Origin: Candidatus Ferrigenium bremense
Lineage (GTDB): Bacteria; Pseudomonadota; Gammaproteobacteria; Burkholderiales; Gallionellaceae
DNA length: 64,000 bases
Direction: 5' to 3'
Assembly: GCA_019449635.1 (NCBI GenBank)
Contig: JAGRPI010000030.1
Coordinates: forward strand, 79,148-143,147
Shown here: piece after piece, positions 37,622 through 52,244 of the stretch
How positions within the stretch are numbered: the first letter of the stretch is position 1
Layout: every line of letters begins with the position of its first letter
Made by a program: the position numbers and the translations under genes
Notes under the pieces: generated by a model
Database searches by the model: none
What the model was told of the DNA's origin: nothing
Seen by the model: only the letters and a program-made list of their open reading frames with translations

Positions 37622-37650
37622 TTTACATGATTTATAGTTATTGCTAGGAT
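37622..37650 (+). promoter_or_regulatory. Promoter of pilMNOPQ
   Basis: TTTACA (37622-37627), a 17-base spacer, TAGGAT (37645-37650). It is followed by a ~30-base leader before the pilM ATG at 37687. The region is AT-rich compared with its surroundings. Confidence 0.55.
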
Positions 37651-37686
37651 TTAAACCACTTTATACGGAAAAGCTCTAAACGGCCT

Positions 37687-38787
37687 ATGCCTAAAGTAAA
37701 TTTTGATATCCCGCTGGACTTTCTGCACACCAAAACTCCACCCATGATAGGCGTGGATATCAGCGCATCTTCGGTCAAGATGGTCGAGTTGAGCGAATTA
37801 CCCAAAAAAAACGGGTATGTCATAGAGCGTTACGCAATCGAGTCGCTCCCCAAGGATGCCGTCACTGATGGCAACATCAACAATCTTGACGCCGTCTCGG
37901 AGTGCCTTCAGCACGCTTGGAAACGGTTGGGCAGTCGCATCAAGAACGTTAGCCTGGCGCTCCCTGCCGCAGCGGTGATTACCAAGAAAATCATGCTGCC
38001 GGCTGGCATGCGCGAAGAAGACCTGGAATATCAGGTTGAATCCGAGGCAAATCAATATATCCCGTTTGCACTGGATGAGGTCAATCTCGACTTCCAGGTA
38101 ATCGGCCCCGCTCCGGGTAATCCGGAGGAAATCGAAGTGTTGCTGGCTGCCTCGCGCAAGGCTAACGTCGAAGACCGCGTTGCGGCCGCTCAAGCGGCGG
38201 GTTTAAGGGCGCTGGTTGTCGATGTCGAGCCCTATGCGGCCGAGACGGCTTTTGAACAGATTCGCGCACAGTTACCCGACGGTGCGGTGGACAAGTGCGT
38301 GGCACTGGTTGACGTAGGCGCAAGCGTGATGAATGTCAATGTGCTGCGCAATGGGCAATCGGTCTATTCGAGAGATCAGCAGATCGGTGGTGACCAATTG
38401 ACGCAGCAGATTCAGGGGATATTCGGCTTGTCCGCCGAAGAGGCTGAGTCGGCCAAGCGCAATGGTGGATTGCCGGATAACTATGAGAGCGATGTCTTGT
38501 CGCCTTTCCGCGAGAGTGTCGTGATGGAAATTGCCCGGGCGTTGCAGTTCTTTTTTACTTCGACGCAGTACAACGAAGTGGATTATATCGTGCTGTCAGG
38601 CGGATGCGCGGTATTGCCCGGTTTGGATGATGCGGTAGCGACCCGAACCCAGGTGAGCACCATGGTGGCCAATCCGTTCGCCCTGATGACGTTGTCGAGC
38701 CGCATCAAGCCGCGCCAGTTGCAGACTGACGCGCCATCCCTGATTGTCGCCTGTGGACTGGCGATGCGGAGGTTCGACCCATCATGA
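37687..38787 (+). CDS. pilM: Type IV pilus assembly protein PilM
   Basis: A 366-residue actin-like ATPase of the inner-membrane pilus alignment complex. PPMIGVDISASSVKMVELSE is the phosphate-1 motif region, ALPAAAVITKKIMLPAGMREEDLEYQVESEANQYIPF follows, VALVDVGASVMNVNVL is phosphate-2 and YIVLSGGCAVLPGL the adenosine motif. The stop overlaps the pilN start (ATGA). Confidence 0.96.
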   Translation: MPKVNFDIPLDFLHTKTPPMIGVDISASSVKMVELSELPKKNGYVIERYAIESLPKDAVTDGNINNLDAVSECLQHAWKRLGSRIKNVSLALPAAAVITKKIMLPAGMREEDLEYQVESEANQYIPFALDEVNLDFQVIGPAPGNPEEIEVLLAASRKANVEDRVAAAQAAGLRALVVDVEPYAAETAFEQIRAQLPDGAVDKCVALVDVGASVMNVNVLRNGQSVYSRDQQIGGDQLTQQIQGIFGLSAEEAESAKRNGGLPDNYESDVLSPFRESVVMEIARALQFFFTSTQYNEVDYIVLSGGCAVLPGLDDAVATRTQVSTMVANPFALMTLSSRIKPRQLQTDAPSLIVACGLAMRRFDPS

Positions 38788-39380
38788 TACGCATAAACTT
38801 ACTGCCACATCGCGCCGAAAAGCGCCGTGCCCGCCAGATCCAGTTTGCCGCGTTGAGTGTGATTTCCGTGGTGCTGGGGGCATTGCTGGTGGGGTTCGTG
38901 CATGCTGCGATCAGCACCCAGATATCCTATCAGGAAAGGCGCAATGAATATCTGAAGCAGGAGACGGATATCCTGGACAAGCAAATCGCGGAAATCAAGA
39001 AACTCCGCGAACAGACGCAATCCTTGCTGGCGCGCAAGGATGCGGTAGAAAAACTGCAAAGCGACCGTTCCGATGTGGTGCATCTGCTGGACCAGATGTT
39101 GCGTATTTTGCCGGATGGCGTGTATCTCAAGACGCTTAAACAGACGGGCAACAAGATCAGTGTGGTCGGCTATGCCCAGTCCAATGCGCGCATCTCTACA
39201 TTGATGCGGGCGATTGAGGATTCTCCCTGGCTGGATTCCCCGGCCCTGGTGGAGATTCATGCCTCCAGTGCGGGTGGTGCTCGGGTAAGCGAATTTACGC
39301 TGACATTCAACCTGACCAAGCAAAGTGCGGTCGAGAGCACTTCCGTTAAATCTGCTGGCGCAAAGGGCAAAGTGCCATGA
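38784..39380 (+). CDS. pilN: Type IV pilus assembly protein PilN
   Basis: A 198-residue bitopic protein. The N-terminal cytosolic motif INLLPHRAEKRRARQ binds PilM; a membrane helix (FAALSVISVVLGALLVGFVHAAI) and a coiled coil (RRNEYLKQETDILDKQIAEIKKLREQTQ) follow, then a ferredoxin-like periplasmic domain (LPDGVYLKTLKQTGNKISVVGYAQSNARISTLMRAIE). It overlaps both neighbours by 4 bases. Confidence 0.95.
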   Translation: MIRINLLPHRAEKRRARQIQFAALSVISVVLGALLVGFVHAAISTQISYQERRNEYLKQETDILDKQIAEIKKLREQTQSLLARKDAVEKLQSDRSDVVHLLDQMLRILPDGVYLKTLKQTGNKISVVGYAQSNARISTLMRAIEDSPWLDSPALVEIHASSAGGARVSEFTLTFNLTKQSAVESTSVKSAGAKGKVP

Positions 39381-40006
39381 TGAAGCTAGACGATCTGAAA
39401 AACCTGAATCCGAAAAACCCCGGTGCGTGGCCATGGCTGGCAAAGATTATTGCCTTTGTTACCCTGTTTCTTTGTGTGGTGATCGCCGGTGCGCTGTTTG
39501 ACTGGCAGTCTCAGTGGGAAACCTTGCAAACCATCAAAAAAGAGGAAGACAGCCTCAAGGAAACTTTTTTAACCAAGAAGAGACAGGCGATCAATCTGGA
39601 TTTGATCAAGAAACAGCTTACCGAAACCCAGGAATCCTTTGGCGCGCTGCTCAAGCAGCTACCCAGCAAGTCAGAAATGGATGCGCTGCTGACAGACATC
39701 AATCAGGCAGGCCTGGGGCGTGGTTTGCAGTTTGAGTTATTCCGTCCCGGCGGAGAAACGGTGAGGGATGGCGCGTTTGCCGAGCAGCCGATCACGATCA
39801 GGGTAACCGGAAGTTATGATGATATCGGTAAATTTTCCAGCGATATCGCGGTATTGTCGCGTATTGTCACGCTTAATGAAATAGCGATAAATCCGGTTGG
39901 CGCAGGGCTGTCCATGGATGCTGTCGCTAAGACTTTTCGCTACCTGGATGAAGATGAAGCTTCCGCCCAGAAGAGGGCTGCCAAGCCCGCGGGAGCAAAA
40001 AAATGA
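39377..40006 (+). CDS. pilO: Type IV pilus assembly protein PilO
   Basis: A 209-residue partner of PilN: DDLKNLNPKNPGAWPWLAKIIAF, a single membrane helix (FVTLFLCVVIAGALFDW), a coiled coil (KKEEDSLKETFLTKKRQAINLDLIKKQL) and a periplasmic domain (LPSKSEMDALLTDINQAGLGRGLQFELFRPGGE). Overlaps pilP by 4 bases. Confidence 0.95.
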   Translation: MMKLDDLKNLNPKNPGAWPWLAKIIAFVTLFLCVVIAGALFDWQSQWETLQTIKKEEDSLKETFLTKKRQAINLDLIKKQLTETQESFGALLKQLPSKSEMDALLTDINQAGLGRGLQFELFRPGGETVRDGAFAEQPITIRVTGSYDDIGKFSSDIAVLSRIVTLNEIAINPVGAGLSMDAVAKTFRYLDEDEASAQKRAAKPAGAKK

Positions 40007-40515
40007 TAAGGCTCATTTATCTTGCACTGGCTTCGATACTGCTTTCCGGTTGTGGTGGCGAGGAGTTTCAGGATCTGCGTGATTTCGTCAAGAATGCCGG
40101 GGCGGACATGCGCGGCAAAATTCCGCCGCCGCCAGAGGTCAAGCCATACGAGCCTTTTGCCTATAACAATGAGGCAAACTTGCCCGATCCGTTCAAGCTG
40201 CGCAAGCCGAAACTGAGTCCCGGCAGTCGCTCCGGAGTAAATCAGCCGGATCTGGACCGCCCCAAGGAGGCCCTGGAAGAGTTTCCACTCGAAGGACTCA
40301 GGATGGTCGGTTATCTTTACCAGAATAAGGTTGGTTATGCGGTGATTCGCGCTCCAGATGGTAAGCTGCATCGGGTTAAAGCCGGTAACTATGTCGGTTT
40401 GAACTTTGGCCTGATACAGGAAGTGACTGACACAGAGGCGAAAATCAAGGAGATGGTGCAAGATAGCGCCGGCGACTGGTCCGAGCGCATGAGCAGCCTG
40501 CAATTAGTTGAATGA
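40003..40515 (+). CDS. pilP: Type IV pilus assembly lipoprotein PilP
   Basis: A 170-residue inner-membrane lipoprotein linking PilNO to PilQ. Lipobox LLSG-C at residues ~15-19 (LASILLSGCGGEEFQDL); then PPPPEVKPYEPFAYNNEANLPDPF and the PilP domain LEEFPLEGLRMVGYLYQNKVGYAVIRAPDGKLHRVKAGNYVG. 101 bases separate it from pilQ. Confidence 0.95.
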   Translation: MIRLIYLALASILLSGCGGEEFQDLRDFVKNAGADMRGKIPPPPEVKPYEPFAYNNEANLPDPFKLRKPKLSPGSRSGVNQPDLDRPKEALEEFPLEGLRMVGYLYQNKVGYAVIRAPDGKLHRVKAGNYVGLNFGLIQEVTDTEAKIKEMVQDSAGDWSERMSSLQLVE

Positions 40516-40616
40516 TTGCAGCAGTTTGGCATTAATGGCGCTGTGATAGGTTAGCAACGCGGCATCTGCAAGTTATTTATGTTTGATTCCGGCTATGCCG
40601 GTTTAGGAGCAAGACA

Positions 40617-42686
40617 ATGAAACGACTTAATTCCATTTTCAATGGCGTGATGCAAATGCTAGGCCTGCTCATCGCATTTGGCTTATGTGGTGGTGCGCAG
40701 GCTCAGGCTGACGCGCAGAACAGCATAACCGCGCTGAATGTCAGCAGCACCGGCGACGGGACGACAGTCATCAAGGTCGAACTGGCGCAGCCGCTGGCCA
40801 ATGTGCCGGCCGGTTTTACCATCAATACCCCGCCGCGTATCGCGCTGGATTTCCCCAATACTGCAAACGGGCTGGGGAAATCTGTCCAGGATTTCAGTGA
40901 AGGCGATTTGCGCAGCGCCAATATCGTGCAGGCCGGTAACCGCACACGTTTGGTGATTAATCTCAATCAAATGCTTACCTATGACACCAAGATCGACGGC
41001 AACAACCTGTTGATCACTTTGCAGGGTAAAGCGGCAGACCGGGTTGCGGCTGGCAGCACGTCGCGGTTTGCCGAGGCCAAACAGGATACTCAAAAGCATA
41101 CCTTGCGCGACGTCGATTTCCGGCGCGGCAAGAATGGCGAAGGGCGCATCCAGGTCGATCTTTCCGATCCCGGCATTGGCATCGACATTCGCCAGCAGGG
41201 TACGACACTGATCGTTGATTTTCTCAAGACCGCCCTGCCGCGCAATCTGCAGCGCAAACTGGATGTGGTTGATTTTGCAACGCCGGTACAAGGTGTGGAC
41301 ACCTTTGTGCAGGGCGACAACGTGCGCATGGTGATCGAACCCAAGGGACTGTGGGAACATTCCGCCTACCAAACCGACAATAAATTCATTGTCGAAGTGA
41401 AGCCGTTAGCCGATGACCCGAACAAGCTGGTAAAAGGCAATCAAATCGGCTATGCGGGTGAAAAGTTGACTCTCAATTTCCAGAAGATCGATGTCCGCGA
41501 AGCATTGAATGTGATTGCCGATTTCACCGAATTGAACATGGTGATCAGCGATACGGTTAGTGGCAATCTTACCCTGCGCCTGAAAGATGTGCCGTGGGAT
41601 CAGGCATTGGACATCATCTTGCAGAGTCGCGGCCTGGATATGCGCAAGAACGGCAACGTGATCCAGGTTGCGCCCCGCGAAGAGATCGCCGCCAAGGAAA
41701 AGATCAATCTGGCCGCGCGCCAGGAAATCTCCGATCTGGAGGAATTGCGCACCGAGAGTTTCCAGCTCAGCTACCAAACAGTAACCGAGATGATCAAATT
41801 GCTGACTGATCCGAAACAGCCCATCCTGTCGAAACGCGGAAGCGCAGTATCCGATCCCCGCACCGGCACGATATTCGTTCAGGATACCCCCTCGCGCCTC
41901 GAGGAAGTGCGCAAAATAATCAAGCAAGTCGACGTGCCGGTGCGGCAGGTGCTGATTGAAGCACGCTTTGTTTCGGCGGGTGATCAGTTTAACCGGACCT
42001 TGGGCGGGAAACTGGGTTATACCGGCCCCGCTGTCGCCGCAGGCACGGGTTTTTCGGTGGGCGCTAACACCCCAACGGCAACACGGGCGCTCATTCAGCC
42101 CAATGTAAACCTGCCTGGTGCAACCAGTGGGACAGGAGGATTGACACTGTCATTATTCAATCCGCTGGCAACCAAGGTACTGACGCTGGAATTGACTGCA
42201 TCGGAGCTGGACGGACGAACCAAAAATATTGCCAGTCCGCGTGTGGTGACGAAGGATAAGGTTGCAGCCACCATCTCGGCCGGCACGCAAGTCCCGTACC
42301 AGCAGGCTACGAGCAGCGGCGCCACCAGCATTGCATTCAAGGATGCGACTCTGAGCCTCAACGTTACACCGCAAATTACGCCGGACGACCATATCAACAT
42401 GCAACTGACGGCGAACCAGGACACCGTGGGGACAATCTATAGCGGTGTGCCGAGTATCAATACCAAAAAAGTAAGTACGGAAGTGCTGGTTGAGAATGGC
42501 GGCACGGTCGTGATCGGCGGCGTTTTCACCCAGGATATTTCCGATAACACCGAGAAAGTTCCGCTGCTGGGGGATGTGCCCGTTGTCGGCTGGCTGTTCA
42601 AGAATAACGTCAAAGTCGATAACAAGTCGGAATTGCTTATTTTTATTACTCCCAAAATCATGAAGGATGAGATGAATCTGCGCTGA
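40617..42686 (+). CDS. pilQ: Type IV pilus secretin PilQ
   Basis: A 689-residue outer-membrane secretin. Signal peptide MLGLLIAFGLCGGAQAQA region; two AMIN domains (~40-250: PPRIALDFPNTANGLG, GTTLIVDFLKTALP); STN/N0 (KLTLNFQKIDVREALNVIADFTELNMVISDTVSGNLTLRLKDVPWDQALDIILQSRGLDM); N1 (SFQLSYQTVTEMIKLLTD, RTGTIFVQDTPSRLEEVRKIIKQVDVPVRQVLIEARFV); and the secretin barrel ending VPLLGDVPVVGWLFKNNVKVDNKSELLIFITPKIM. An AGGAGC ribosome site precedes the ATG. Confidence 0.97.
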   Translation: MKRLNSIFNGVMQMLGLLIAFGLCGGAQAQADAQNSITALNVSSTGDGTTVIKVELAQPLANVPAGFTINTPPRIALDFPNTANGLGKSVQDFSEGDLRSANIVQAGNRTRLVINLNQMLTYDTKIDGNNLLITLQGKAADRVAAGSTSRFAEAKQDTQKHTLRDVDFRRGKNGEGRIQVDLSDPGIGIDIRQQGTTLIVDFLKTALPRNLQRKLDVVDFATPVQGVDTFVQGDNVRMVIEPKGLWEHSAYQTDNKFIVEVKPLADDPNKLVKGNQIGYAGEKLTLNFQKIDVREALNVIADFTELNMVISDTVSGNLTLRLKDVPWDQALDIILQSRGLDMRKNGNVIQVAPREEIAAKEKINLAARQEISDLEELRTESFQLSYQTVTEMIKLLTDPKQPILSKRGSAVSDPRTGTIFVQDTPSRLEEVRKIIKQVDVPVRQVLIEARFVSAGDQFNRTLGGKLGYTGPAVAAGTGFSVGANTPTATRALIQPNVNLPGATSGTGGLTLSLFNPLATKVLTLELTASELDGRTKNIASPRVVTKDKVAATISAGTQVPYQQATSSGATSIAFKDATLSLNVTPQITPDDHINMQLTANQDTVGTIYSGVPSINTKKVSTEVLVENGGTVVIGGVFTQDISDNTEKVPLLGDVPVVGWLFKNNVKVDNKSELLIFITPKIMKDEMNLR

Positions 42687-42690
42687 TTAT

Positions 42691-42765
42691 CTCTGATGGG
42701 TGAAACAACTGGCCATCCGACTAACCAAGCAAAAAACACCTGGTAAGTCGCTGGTTATAGCCAAG
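42691..42765 (+). repeat. Hairpin repeat family R, copy between pilQ and aroK
   Basis: Flanks CTGATGGGTGAAACAACTGG and AAGTCGCTGGTTATAGCC. Inner stem CGACTaACCA / TGGTaAGTCG (42718-42727, 42741-42750); outer AACTGG / CTGGTT. Same fold as the other copies with a different inner stem sequence. Intergenic. Confidence 0.78.
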
Positions 42766-42770
42766 CACAG

Positions 42771-42795
42771 GCCCGGCGCAGTCCGGGCTTTTGGT
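42771..42795 (+). terminator. Intrinsic terminator of pilMNOPQ
   Basis: GCCCGG-CGCAGT-CCGGGC followed by TTTTGGTTTTT. Good stem and T-tract; 23 bases before the aroK start, so aroK needs its own promoter or read-through. Confidence 0.75.
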
Positions 42796-42817
42796 TTTTA
42801 TCGTTTACAATGGCAGC

Positions 42818-43429
42818 ATGCAAAACGGCCAGCCAAACAATCGTCCCCAACCAAACAATTGCTCCCAGCCAAACAATTGCACGGGGGGCAGTCGTAAGCT
42901 TCAATCCGGCAACCTGATCCTGGTGGGCATGATGGGCTCGGGCAAAACCACCATGGGGCGAGTACTGGCCAAACATCTGGGCAAGGACTTTGTGGACAGC
43001 GACGAGGAAATCCAGAAGCGTACCGGCGTGACGATTCCTCATATCTTTGATATCGAGGGCGAAACCGGTTTTCGCCAGCGTGAAACTGCGGCCATACGCG
43101 ATCTGGTGGTGCGCGACAACATGGTTCTGGCGACCGGCGGAGGCGTGGTGTTGATGGAACAAAACCGGGTGATGCTGCAACAGAGCGGCATCGTCATCTA
43201 TCTGAAGGCGAGTGTGCACGATTTATGGCAGCGTACCCGGCATGACCGCAATCGCCCGCTGCTGCAAACCGCCGATCCGCACGCCAAATTGATGGAGTTA
43301 TTCCAGCAGCGCGACCCCTTATACCTTCAGGTTGCGGATATCGTCATTCAGAGCGGCAAGCAAAGTGCGCATGCTTTGATGCTGCATTTGGCGGATGAAA
43401 TAGAGACCTTCAGAAAAATTAGCCAATAG
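42818..43429 (+). CDS. aroK: Shikimate kinase
   Basis: A 203-residue kinase of the shikimate pathway. Core starts [40 protein letters not shown] (Walker A and Asp), then [32 protein letters not shown]. The N-terminus carries about 30 extra residues, [20 protein letters not shown]..., encoded by a short tandem repeat (units near CCAAACAATTGCTCCCAG) at ~42830-42885. The ATG at 42818 is the only ATG in frame before the core; no strong Shine-Dalgarno precedes it. aroB follows by 13 bases. Confidence 0.94.
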   Translation: MQNGQPNNRPQPNNCSQPNNCTGGSRKLQSGNLILVGMMGSGKTTMGRVLAKHLGKDFVDSDEEIQKRTGVTIPHIFDIEGETGFRQRETAAIRDLVVRDNMVLATGGGVVLMEQNRVMLQQSGIVIYLKASVHDLWQRTRHDRNRPLLQTADPHAKLMELFQQRDPLYLQVADIVIQSGKQSAHALMLHLADEIETFRKISQ

Positions 43430-43442
43430 AATTGACTGGAAG

Positions 43443-44531
43443 ATGATACAGACACTGACAGTAGGATTGGGTGAGCGCAGTTATCCGTTACATATCGGCA
43501 GTGGATTACTCGACCATGCAGAATTGCTGCAACGCGTCCTGCCGCACAAGCGGGCTGCCGTGGTGACCAATACGACGGTTGCGCCGCTCTATCTGGATAA
43601 ACTCCGGCGCACCTTGCAGCAAATCGGTGTCAGCAGCGTTCCGATCATTCTGCCGGATGGCGAGGAATATAAAAACTTCGCTACGCTCAACCTGATCTAC
43701 GATGCGCTGCTGGCCAACCGCTGCGAACGGAGCACGCCGCTGATTGCGCTGGGCGGCGGCGTGATCGGCGACATGACCGGCTATGCCGCCGCGACCTATC
43801 TGCGCGGCGTGCCGTTCATCCAGATACCGACCACGCTGCTCGCGCAGGTGGATTCCTCGGTGGGCGGCAAGACCGGCATCAACCATCCGCTCGGCAAGAA
43901 CATGATCGGCGCGTTCTACCAGCCGCAGCTGGTGCTGGCCGATACGGATACGCTGGACACCCTGCCGGACAACGAGCTTGCTGCGGGTATCGCCGAGGTC
44001 ATCAAGTATGGCCTGATCCGCGACCTGCCGTTTTTCGAATGGCTGGAGCAGAACCTCGACAAGCTGCTGGCGCGCGATACGGAAGCCTTGCAATACGTCA
44101 TTGCGCGCAGTTGCCGGAACAAGGCAGAAGTCGTCGCGGCGGACGAGCGCGAAAGCGGCGAGCGCGCCCTGCTGAACCTCGGGCATACCTTCGGGCACGC
44201 CATCGAGTCGGGCATGGGCTATGGCAACTGGCTGCACGGCGAGGGGGTGGCGGCGGGTACCGTCATGGCGGCGGACTTGTCGCAGCGCCTGGGCTGGATC
44301 GGCGCGCAGGAGGTGGCGCGCATTCGCCGCCTGTTTGAACGCGCCGGGCTGCCCATCGTTGCCCCCGACCTGGGCGCGGAAAAATATCTCGAATTGATGG
44401 AGCTGGACAAGAAAGTGGAAGGCGGCAAGCTGCGTTTCGTGCTGCTCAAGGAAATTGGGCATGCCGTGGTTTGTGGCGATGTGCCGCCGGAACTGTTGCG
44501 GCAAACCCTGCAAGCTTGCGTTCATGGCTGA
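43443..44531 (+). CDS. aroB: 3-dehydroquinate synthase
   Basis: A 362-residue NAD- and metal-dependent enzyme cyclising DAHP. Motifs: [76 protein letters not shown] as separate recognisable blocks, [20 protein letters not shown] and HGEGVAAG with the Zn ligands Glu and two His. It overlaps dgt by 8 bases. Confidence 0.96.
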   Translation: MIQTLTVGLGERSYPLHIGSGLLDHAELLQRVLPHKRAAVVTNTTVAPLYLDKLRRTLQQIGVSSVPIILPDGEEYKNFATLNLIYDALLANRCERSTPLIALGGGVIGDMTGYAAATYLRGVPFIQIPTTLLAQVDSSVGGKTGINHPLGKNMIGAFYQPQLVLADTDTLDTLPDNELAAGIAEVIKYGLIRDLPFFEWLEQNLDKLLARDTEALQYVIARSCRNKAEVVAADERESGERALLNLGHTFGHAIESGMGYGNWLHGEGVAAGTVMAADLSQRLGWIGAQEVARIRRLFERAGLPIVAPDLGAEKYLELMELDKKVEGGKLRFVLLKEIGHAVVCGDVPPELLRQTLQACVHG

Positions 44532-45681
44532 ACCGATGACATTTGGGTTGGCACCTTACGCCGTCACCGAGGTCAATTCGCGCGGCCGCAGGATTGCCGA
44601 GGCCGCGCCGCACAGCCGCAGCGAATTCCAGCGCGACCGCGACCGCATCATCCATTCCGGCGCGTTCCGCCGCCTCGAATACAAGACCCAGGTGTTCGTG
44701 AACCACGAGGGCGACCTGTTCCGCACCCGCCTGACCCACAGCATCGAAGTGGCGCAAATCGCGCGCTCCATCGCGCGCCGCCTGCATCTGAACGAAGACC
44801 TCGCCGAGGCGATTTCCCTGGCGCATGACCTCGGCCACACGCCGTTCGGCCATGCCGGGCAGGACGCCCTGAATGTCTGCATGAAAGCCTATGGCGGCTT
44901 CGAGCACAACCTGCAGTCATTGCGCGTGGTGGACTTGCTGGAAGAACGCTACGCCGCATTCGACGGACTGAACCTGTGCTTCGAGACGCGCGAAGGCATC
45001 CTCAAGCATTGTTCGCCGGATAATGCCGCGCAACTCGGCGAACTTGGCGAGCGCTTCCTGAAAAACCGCCGCCCTTCACTGGAAGCGCAGATCGCCAACC
45101 TTGCCGACGAGATTGCCTACAACAATCACGATGTGGACGACGGTCTGCGTTCCGGGCTGATCACGCTCGAGCAACTCGCCACCGTGCCGCTGGTGGCAAT
45201 GCATTTGCAGGAAGTGCGCCGCGTCTATCCCGATTTGCCCGAGCGGCGCGTCGTGCATGAAACCGTGCGGCGCATGATCAACACGCTGGTGTCGGACCTG
45301 ATCCAACAGAGCGAGCGCAATATCGCTGCGCAGAATCCGGCTACGATAGAAGAGGTGCGCAGCGCAGCGGCAATGATCGCCTTCAGCCCTGAAACGAATG
45401 AGCGGCAGCGTGCGCTGAAAAACTTTTTGCATACCCATTTGTACCGCCACTACCGCGTGATGCGCATGGGCGTCAAGGCGCAGCGCATCATCAGCGACCT
45501 GTTCGGCATCTTCATGGATGACAGCCGCCTGTTGCCGCCGCAGTTCCAGCCGCTAGCTGGGCAGACGGAGCCGGATCGTGCGCGTGCGGTGGCCGACTAT
45601 ATTGCCGGCATGACCGACCGTTATGCGATCCGCGAACATCGCCGCATTTTCGCGGTGGAGGAAATACCGGCCAGCTTCTAA
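44524..45681 (+). CDS. dgt: Deoxyguanosinetriphosphate triphosphohydrolase-like protein
   Basis: A 385-residue HD-domain dNTPase. [20 protein letters not shown], then [18 protein letters not shown] and [21 protein letters not shown] (HD metal ligands), [37 protein letters not shown]. The start at 44524 overlaps the aroB stop (ATGGCTGA); 44536 is an alternative. It likely hydrolyses dNTPs, though the exact preference cannot be read from sequence. A terminator follows. Confidence 0.94.
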   Translation: MAEPMTFGLAPYAVTEVNSRGRRIAEAAPHSRSEFQRDRDRIIHSGAFRRLEYKTQVFVNHEGDLFRTRLTHSIEVAQIARSIARRLHLNEDLAEAISLAHDLGHTPFGHAGQDALNVCMKAYGGFEHNLQSLRVVDLLEERYAAFDGLNLCFETREGILKHCSPDNAAQLGELGERFLKNRRPSLEAQIANLADEIAYNNHDVDDGLRSGLITLEQLATVPLVAMHLQEVRRVYPDLPERRVVHETVRRMINTLVSDLIQQSERNIAAQNPATIEEVRSAAAMIAFSPETNERQRALKNFLHTHLYRHYRVMRMGVKAQRIISDLFGIFMDDSRLLPPQFQPLAGQTEPDRARAVADYIAGMTDRYAIREHRRIFAVEEIPASF

Positions 45682-45764
45682 TGTCCGCGCCGTTCGGTGT
45701 GGAGCGGTTGCCCCTGGTCACGGGACAAGGTAAAATCCCCGCCCTTTCGCTTTTGTATTTGACG

Positions 45765-45788
45765 TGGCGGCGCATGCCGCCATTTTTT
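45765..45788 (+). terminator. Intrinsic terminator after dgt
   Basis: TGGCGGC-GCAT-GCCGCCA followed by TTTTTT: a perfect 7-bp GC-rich stem with a six-T tail. It separates the aroKB-dgt unit from gltB. Confidence 0.85.
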
Positions 45789-45819
45789 GGCTTTAATGAA
45801 TTGGGCTATATAGTATGAA

Positions 45820-50536
<4,717 letters not shown>

Positions 50537-50541
<5 letters not shown>

Positions 50542-50696
50542 TGGGCACCTCTATAAAAAATCCGTTTTGCGGGCGAATCGCGGCGTCGCGTGCTCGCTCG
50601 CTCCTCGCCTATCTGTTCGATATGTCTCGTTGCTCTCTGCGCGGCTCCTTGCGCTTCATCCCGCAAAGCCAAATTTCTAGAGGTGTCCATAATGGG
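50537..50696 (+). mobile_element. MITE family M, copy 3, with 9-bp target duplication splitting gltB and gltD
   Basis: The element (50546-50687, 142 bases; CACCTCTATAAA ... TTTCTAGAGGTGTC) is flanked by exact 9-base direct repeats CATAATGGG at 50537-50545 and 50688-50696. The left repeat contains the gltB stop TAA; the right contains the gltD start ATG. Without the element the junction would read ...CATAATGGG..., a TAATG stop-start overlap. The element end AGAGGTGTCCATA-ATG now provides the gltD ribosome-binding site. Confidence 0.9.
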
Positions 50697-52146
50697 TAAG
50701 ATCACCGGATTCATGGAATTCCAGCGGCAGCACGAGGAGCACCTGCCGGTGGAGAAACGGCTGAAGAATTACCGCGAGTTCACGCTGCACCTCAGCGACG
50801 AGCAGGCGAAGATACAGGGCGCGCGCTGCATGGATTGCGGCATTCCTTTTTGCACTTCGGGCTGTCCGGTCAACAACATCATCCCGGACTGGAACGACCT
50901 GGTGTACCGCGGCAACTGGCGCGAGGCACTGGAGGTGCTGCATTCCACCAACAACTTTCCCGAGTTCACCGGGCGTGTCTGTCCCGCGCCGTGCGAAGCA
51001 GCCTGCACGGTGAACATCGACGGCGATGCGGTGGGCATCAAGTCCATCGAACATTTCCTCATCGACAAGGGCGGCGAGAACGGCTGGGTGGTGCCGCAGC
51101 CCGCGGCAAAGAAGACCGGCAAGAAGGTCGCCGTGGTCGGTTCCGGCCCCGCCGGGCTGGCGGCCGCGCAGCAACTGGCGCGCGCCGGGCATGCGGTCAC
51201 CGTGTTCGAAAAGAACAGCCGCATCGGCGGTTTGCTGCGCTACGGCATCCCGGATTTCAAGCTCGACAAGCGGCTGATCGATTGGCGCATGGCGCAGCTC
51301 GAGGCCGAGGGCGTCAAGTTCCAGACCAGCACCTTCGTCGGCAAGGAGCAGCCGGGCAAGGGTGTGGCGAGCGACGCGAAGAAGACGGTCACGCCGGACG
51401 AATTGCTCAAGAAGTTCGATGCGGTGATCCTGGCGGGCGGTTCGGAGCAGCCGCGCGACTTGCCGATGCCGGGACGCGAACTGAAAGGCGTGCATTACGC
51501 GCTGGAGTTCCTGATCCCGCAGAACAAGGAAGTGGCCGGCGACGGCAAGAACCCGATCAATGCGAAGGGCAAGCATGTGGTCGTGATCGGCGGCGGCGAC
51601 ACCGGCTCCGATTGCGTCGGTACCTCGAATCGCCACGGTGCTGCCTCGATCACCCAGATCGAAGTGATGCCGCGCCCGCCCGAGCAAGAGGACAGGTATC
51701 TGGTGTGGCCGAACTGGCCGCTCAAGCTGCGCACCTCCAGTTCGCACGAAGAGGGCTGCTCGCGTGACTGGGCGATCGCCACCAGGGAGTTCGTCGGCAA
51801 GAACGGCAAGGTCGAGAAGATCAGCGCGGTGCGTGTCGAATGGAAGGACGGCAGGATGAGCGAGATCGCCGGCAGCGAATTCGAGCTGGAGGCAGACCTG
51901 GTGTTCCTCGCGATGGGCTTCACCAATCCGTTGCAGCAAGTGCTGGATGCATTCGGCGTCGAGAAGGATGCGCGCGGGAACGTCAAGGCCGACACCGAGA
52001 ACTACCGCACCAGCAGGGACAAGCTGTTCGCCGCGGGTGACATGCGTCGCGGCCAGTCGTTGGTGGTGTGGGCGATCCGTGAAGGCCGCCAGTGCGCGCG
52101 GGCGGTGGACGAGTTCCTGATGGGCTCGTCGGTGCTGCCGCGTTAA
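50692..52146 (+). CDS. gltD: Glutamate synthase small subunit
   Basis: A 484-residue FAD/NADPH subunit passing electrons to GltB. N-terminal 4Fe-4S cysteines in [22 protein letters not shown] and [13 protein letters not shown] motif [33 protein letters not shown] motif [22 protein letters not shown]-terminal [21 protein letters not shown]. The start at 50692 is fixed by family similarity and lies in the right target duplication of the MITE. Confidence 0.97.
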   Translation: MGKITGFMEFQRQHEEHLPVEKRLKNYREFTLHLSDEQAKIQGARCMDCGIPFCTSGCPVNNIIPDWNDLVYRGNWREALEVLHSTNNFPEFTGRVCPAPCEAACTVNIDGDAVGIKSIEHFLIDKGGENGWVVPQPAAKKTGKKVAVVGSGPAGLAAAQQLARAGHAVTVFEKNSRIGGLLRYGIPDFKLDKRLIDWRMAQLEAEGVKFQTSTFVGKEQPGKGVASDAKKTVTPDELLKKFDAVILAGGSEQPRDLPMPGRELKGVHYALEFLIPQNKEVAGDGKNPINAKGKHVVVIGGGDTGSDCVGTSNRHGAASITQIEVMPRPPEQEDRYLVWPNWPLKLRTSSSHEEGCSRDWAIATREFVGKNGKVEKISAVRVEWKDGRMSEIAGSEFELEADLVFLAMGFTNPLQQVLDAFGVEKDARGNVKADTENYRTSRDKLFAAGDMRRGQSLVVWAIREGRQCARAVDEFLMGSSVLPR

Positions 52147-52217
52147 ACCCCTCCTAACCTCTCCTTGTCAGGGGAGGTGACTATTGTTCCTCCCCTGACA
52201 AGGAGGGGTTGGGTTTT
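52145..52217. terminator. Long palindrome after gltD, probable terminator
   Basis: CCTTGTCAGGGGAGG and its exact complement CCTCCCCTGACAAGG (52173-52187... and 52199-52213 by eye) extend outward into AACCCCTCCT / AGGAGGGGTT, followed by GGGTTTT. A hairpin of more than 25 bp with a short loop (TGACTATTGTT). It probably ends gltBD transcription, and may be a mobile palindromic repeat. Confidence 0.65.
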
Positions 52218-52244
52218 AGAATTTAATTGAAAATAAAGACAACC

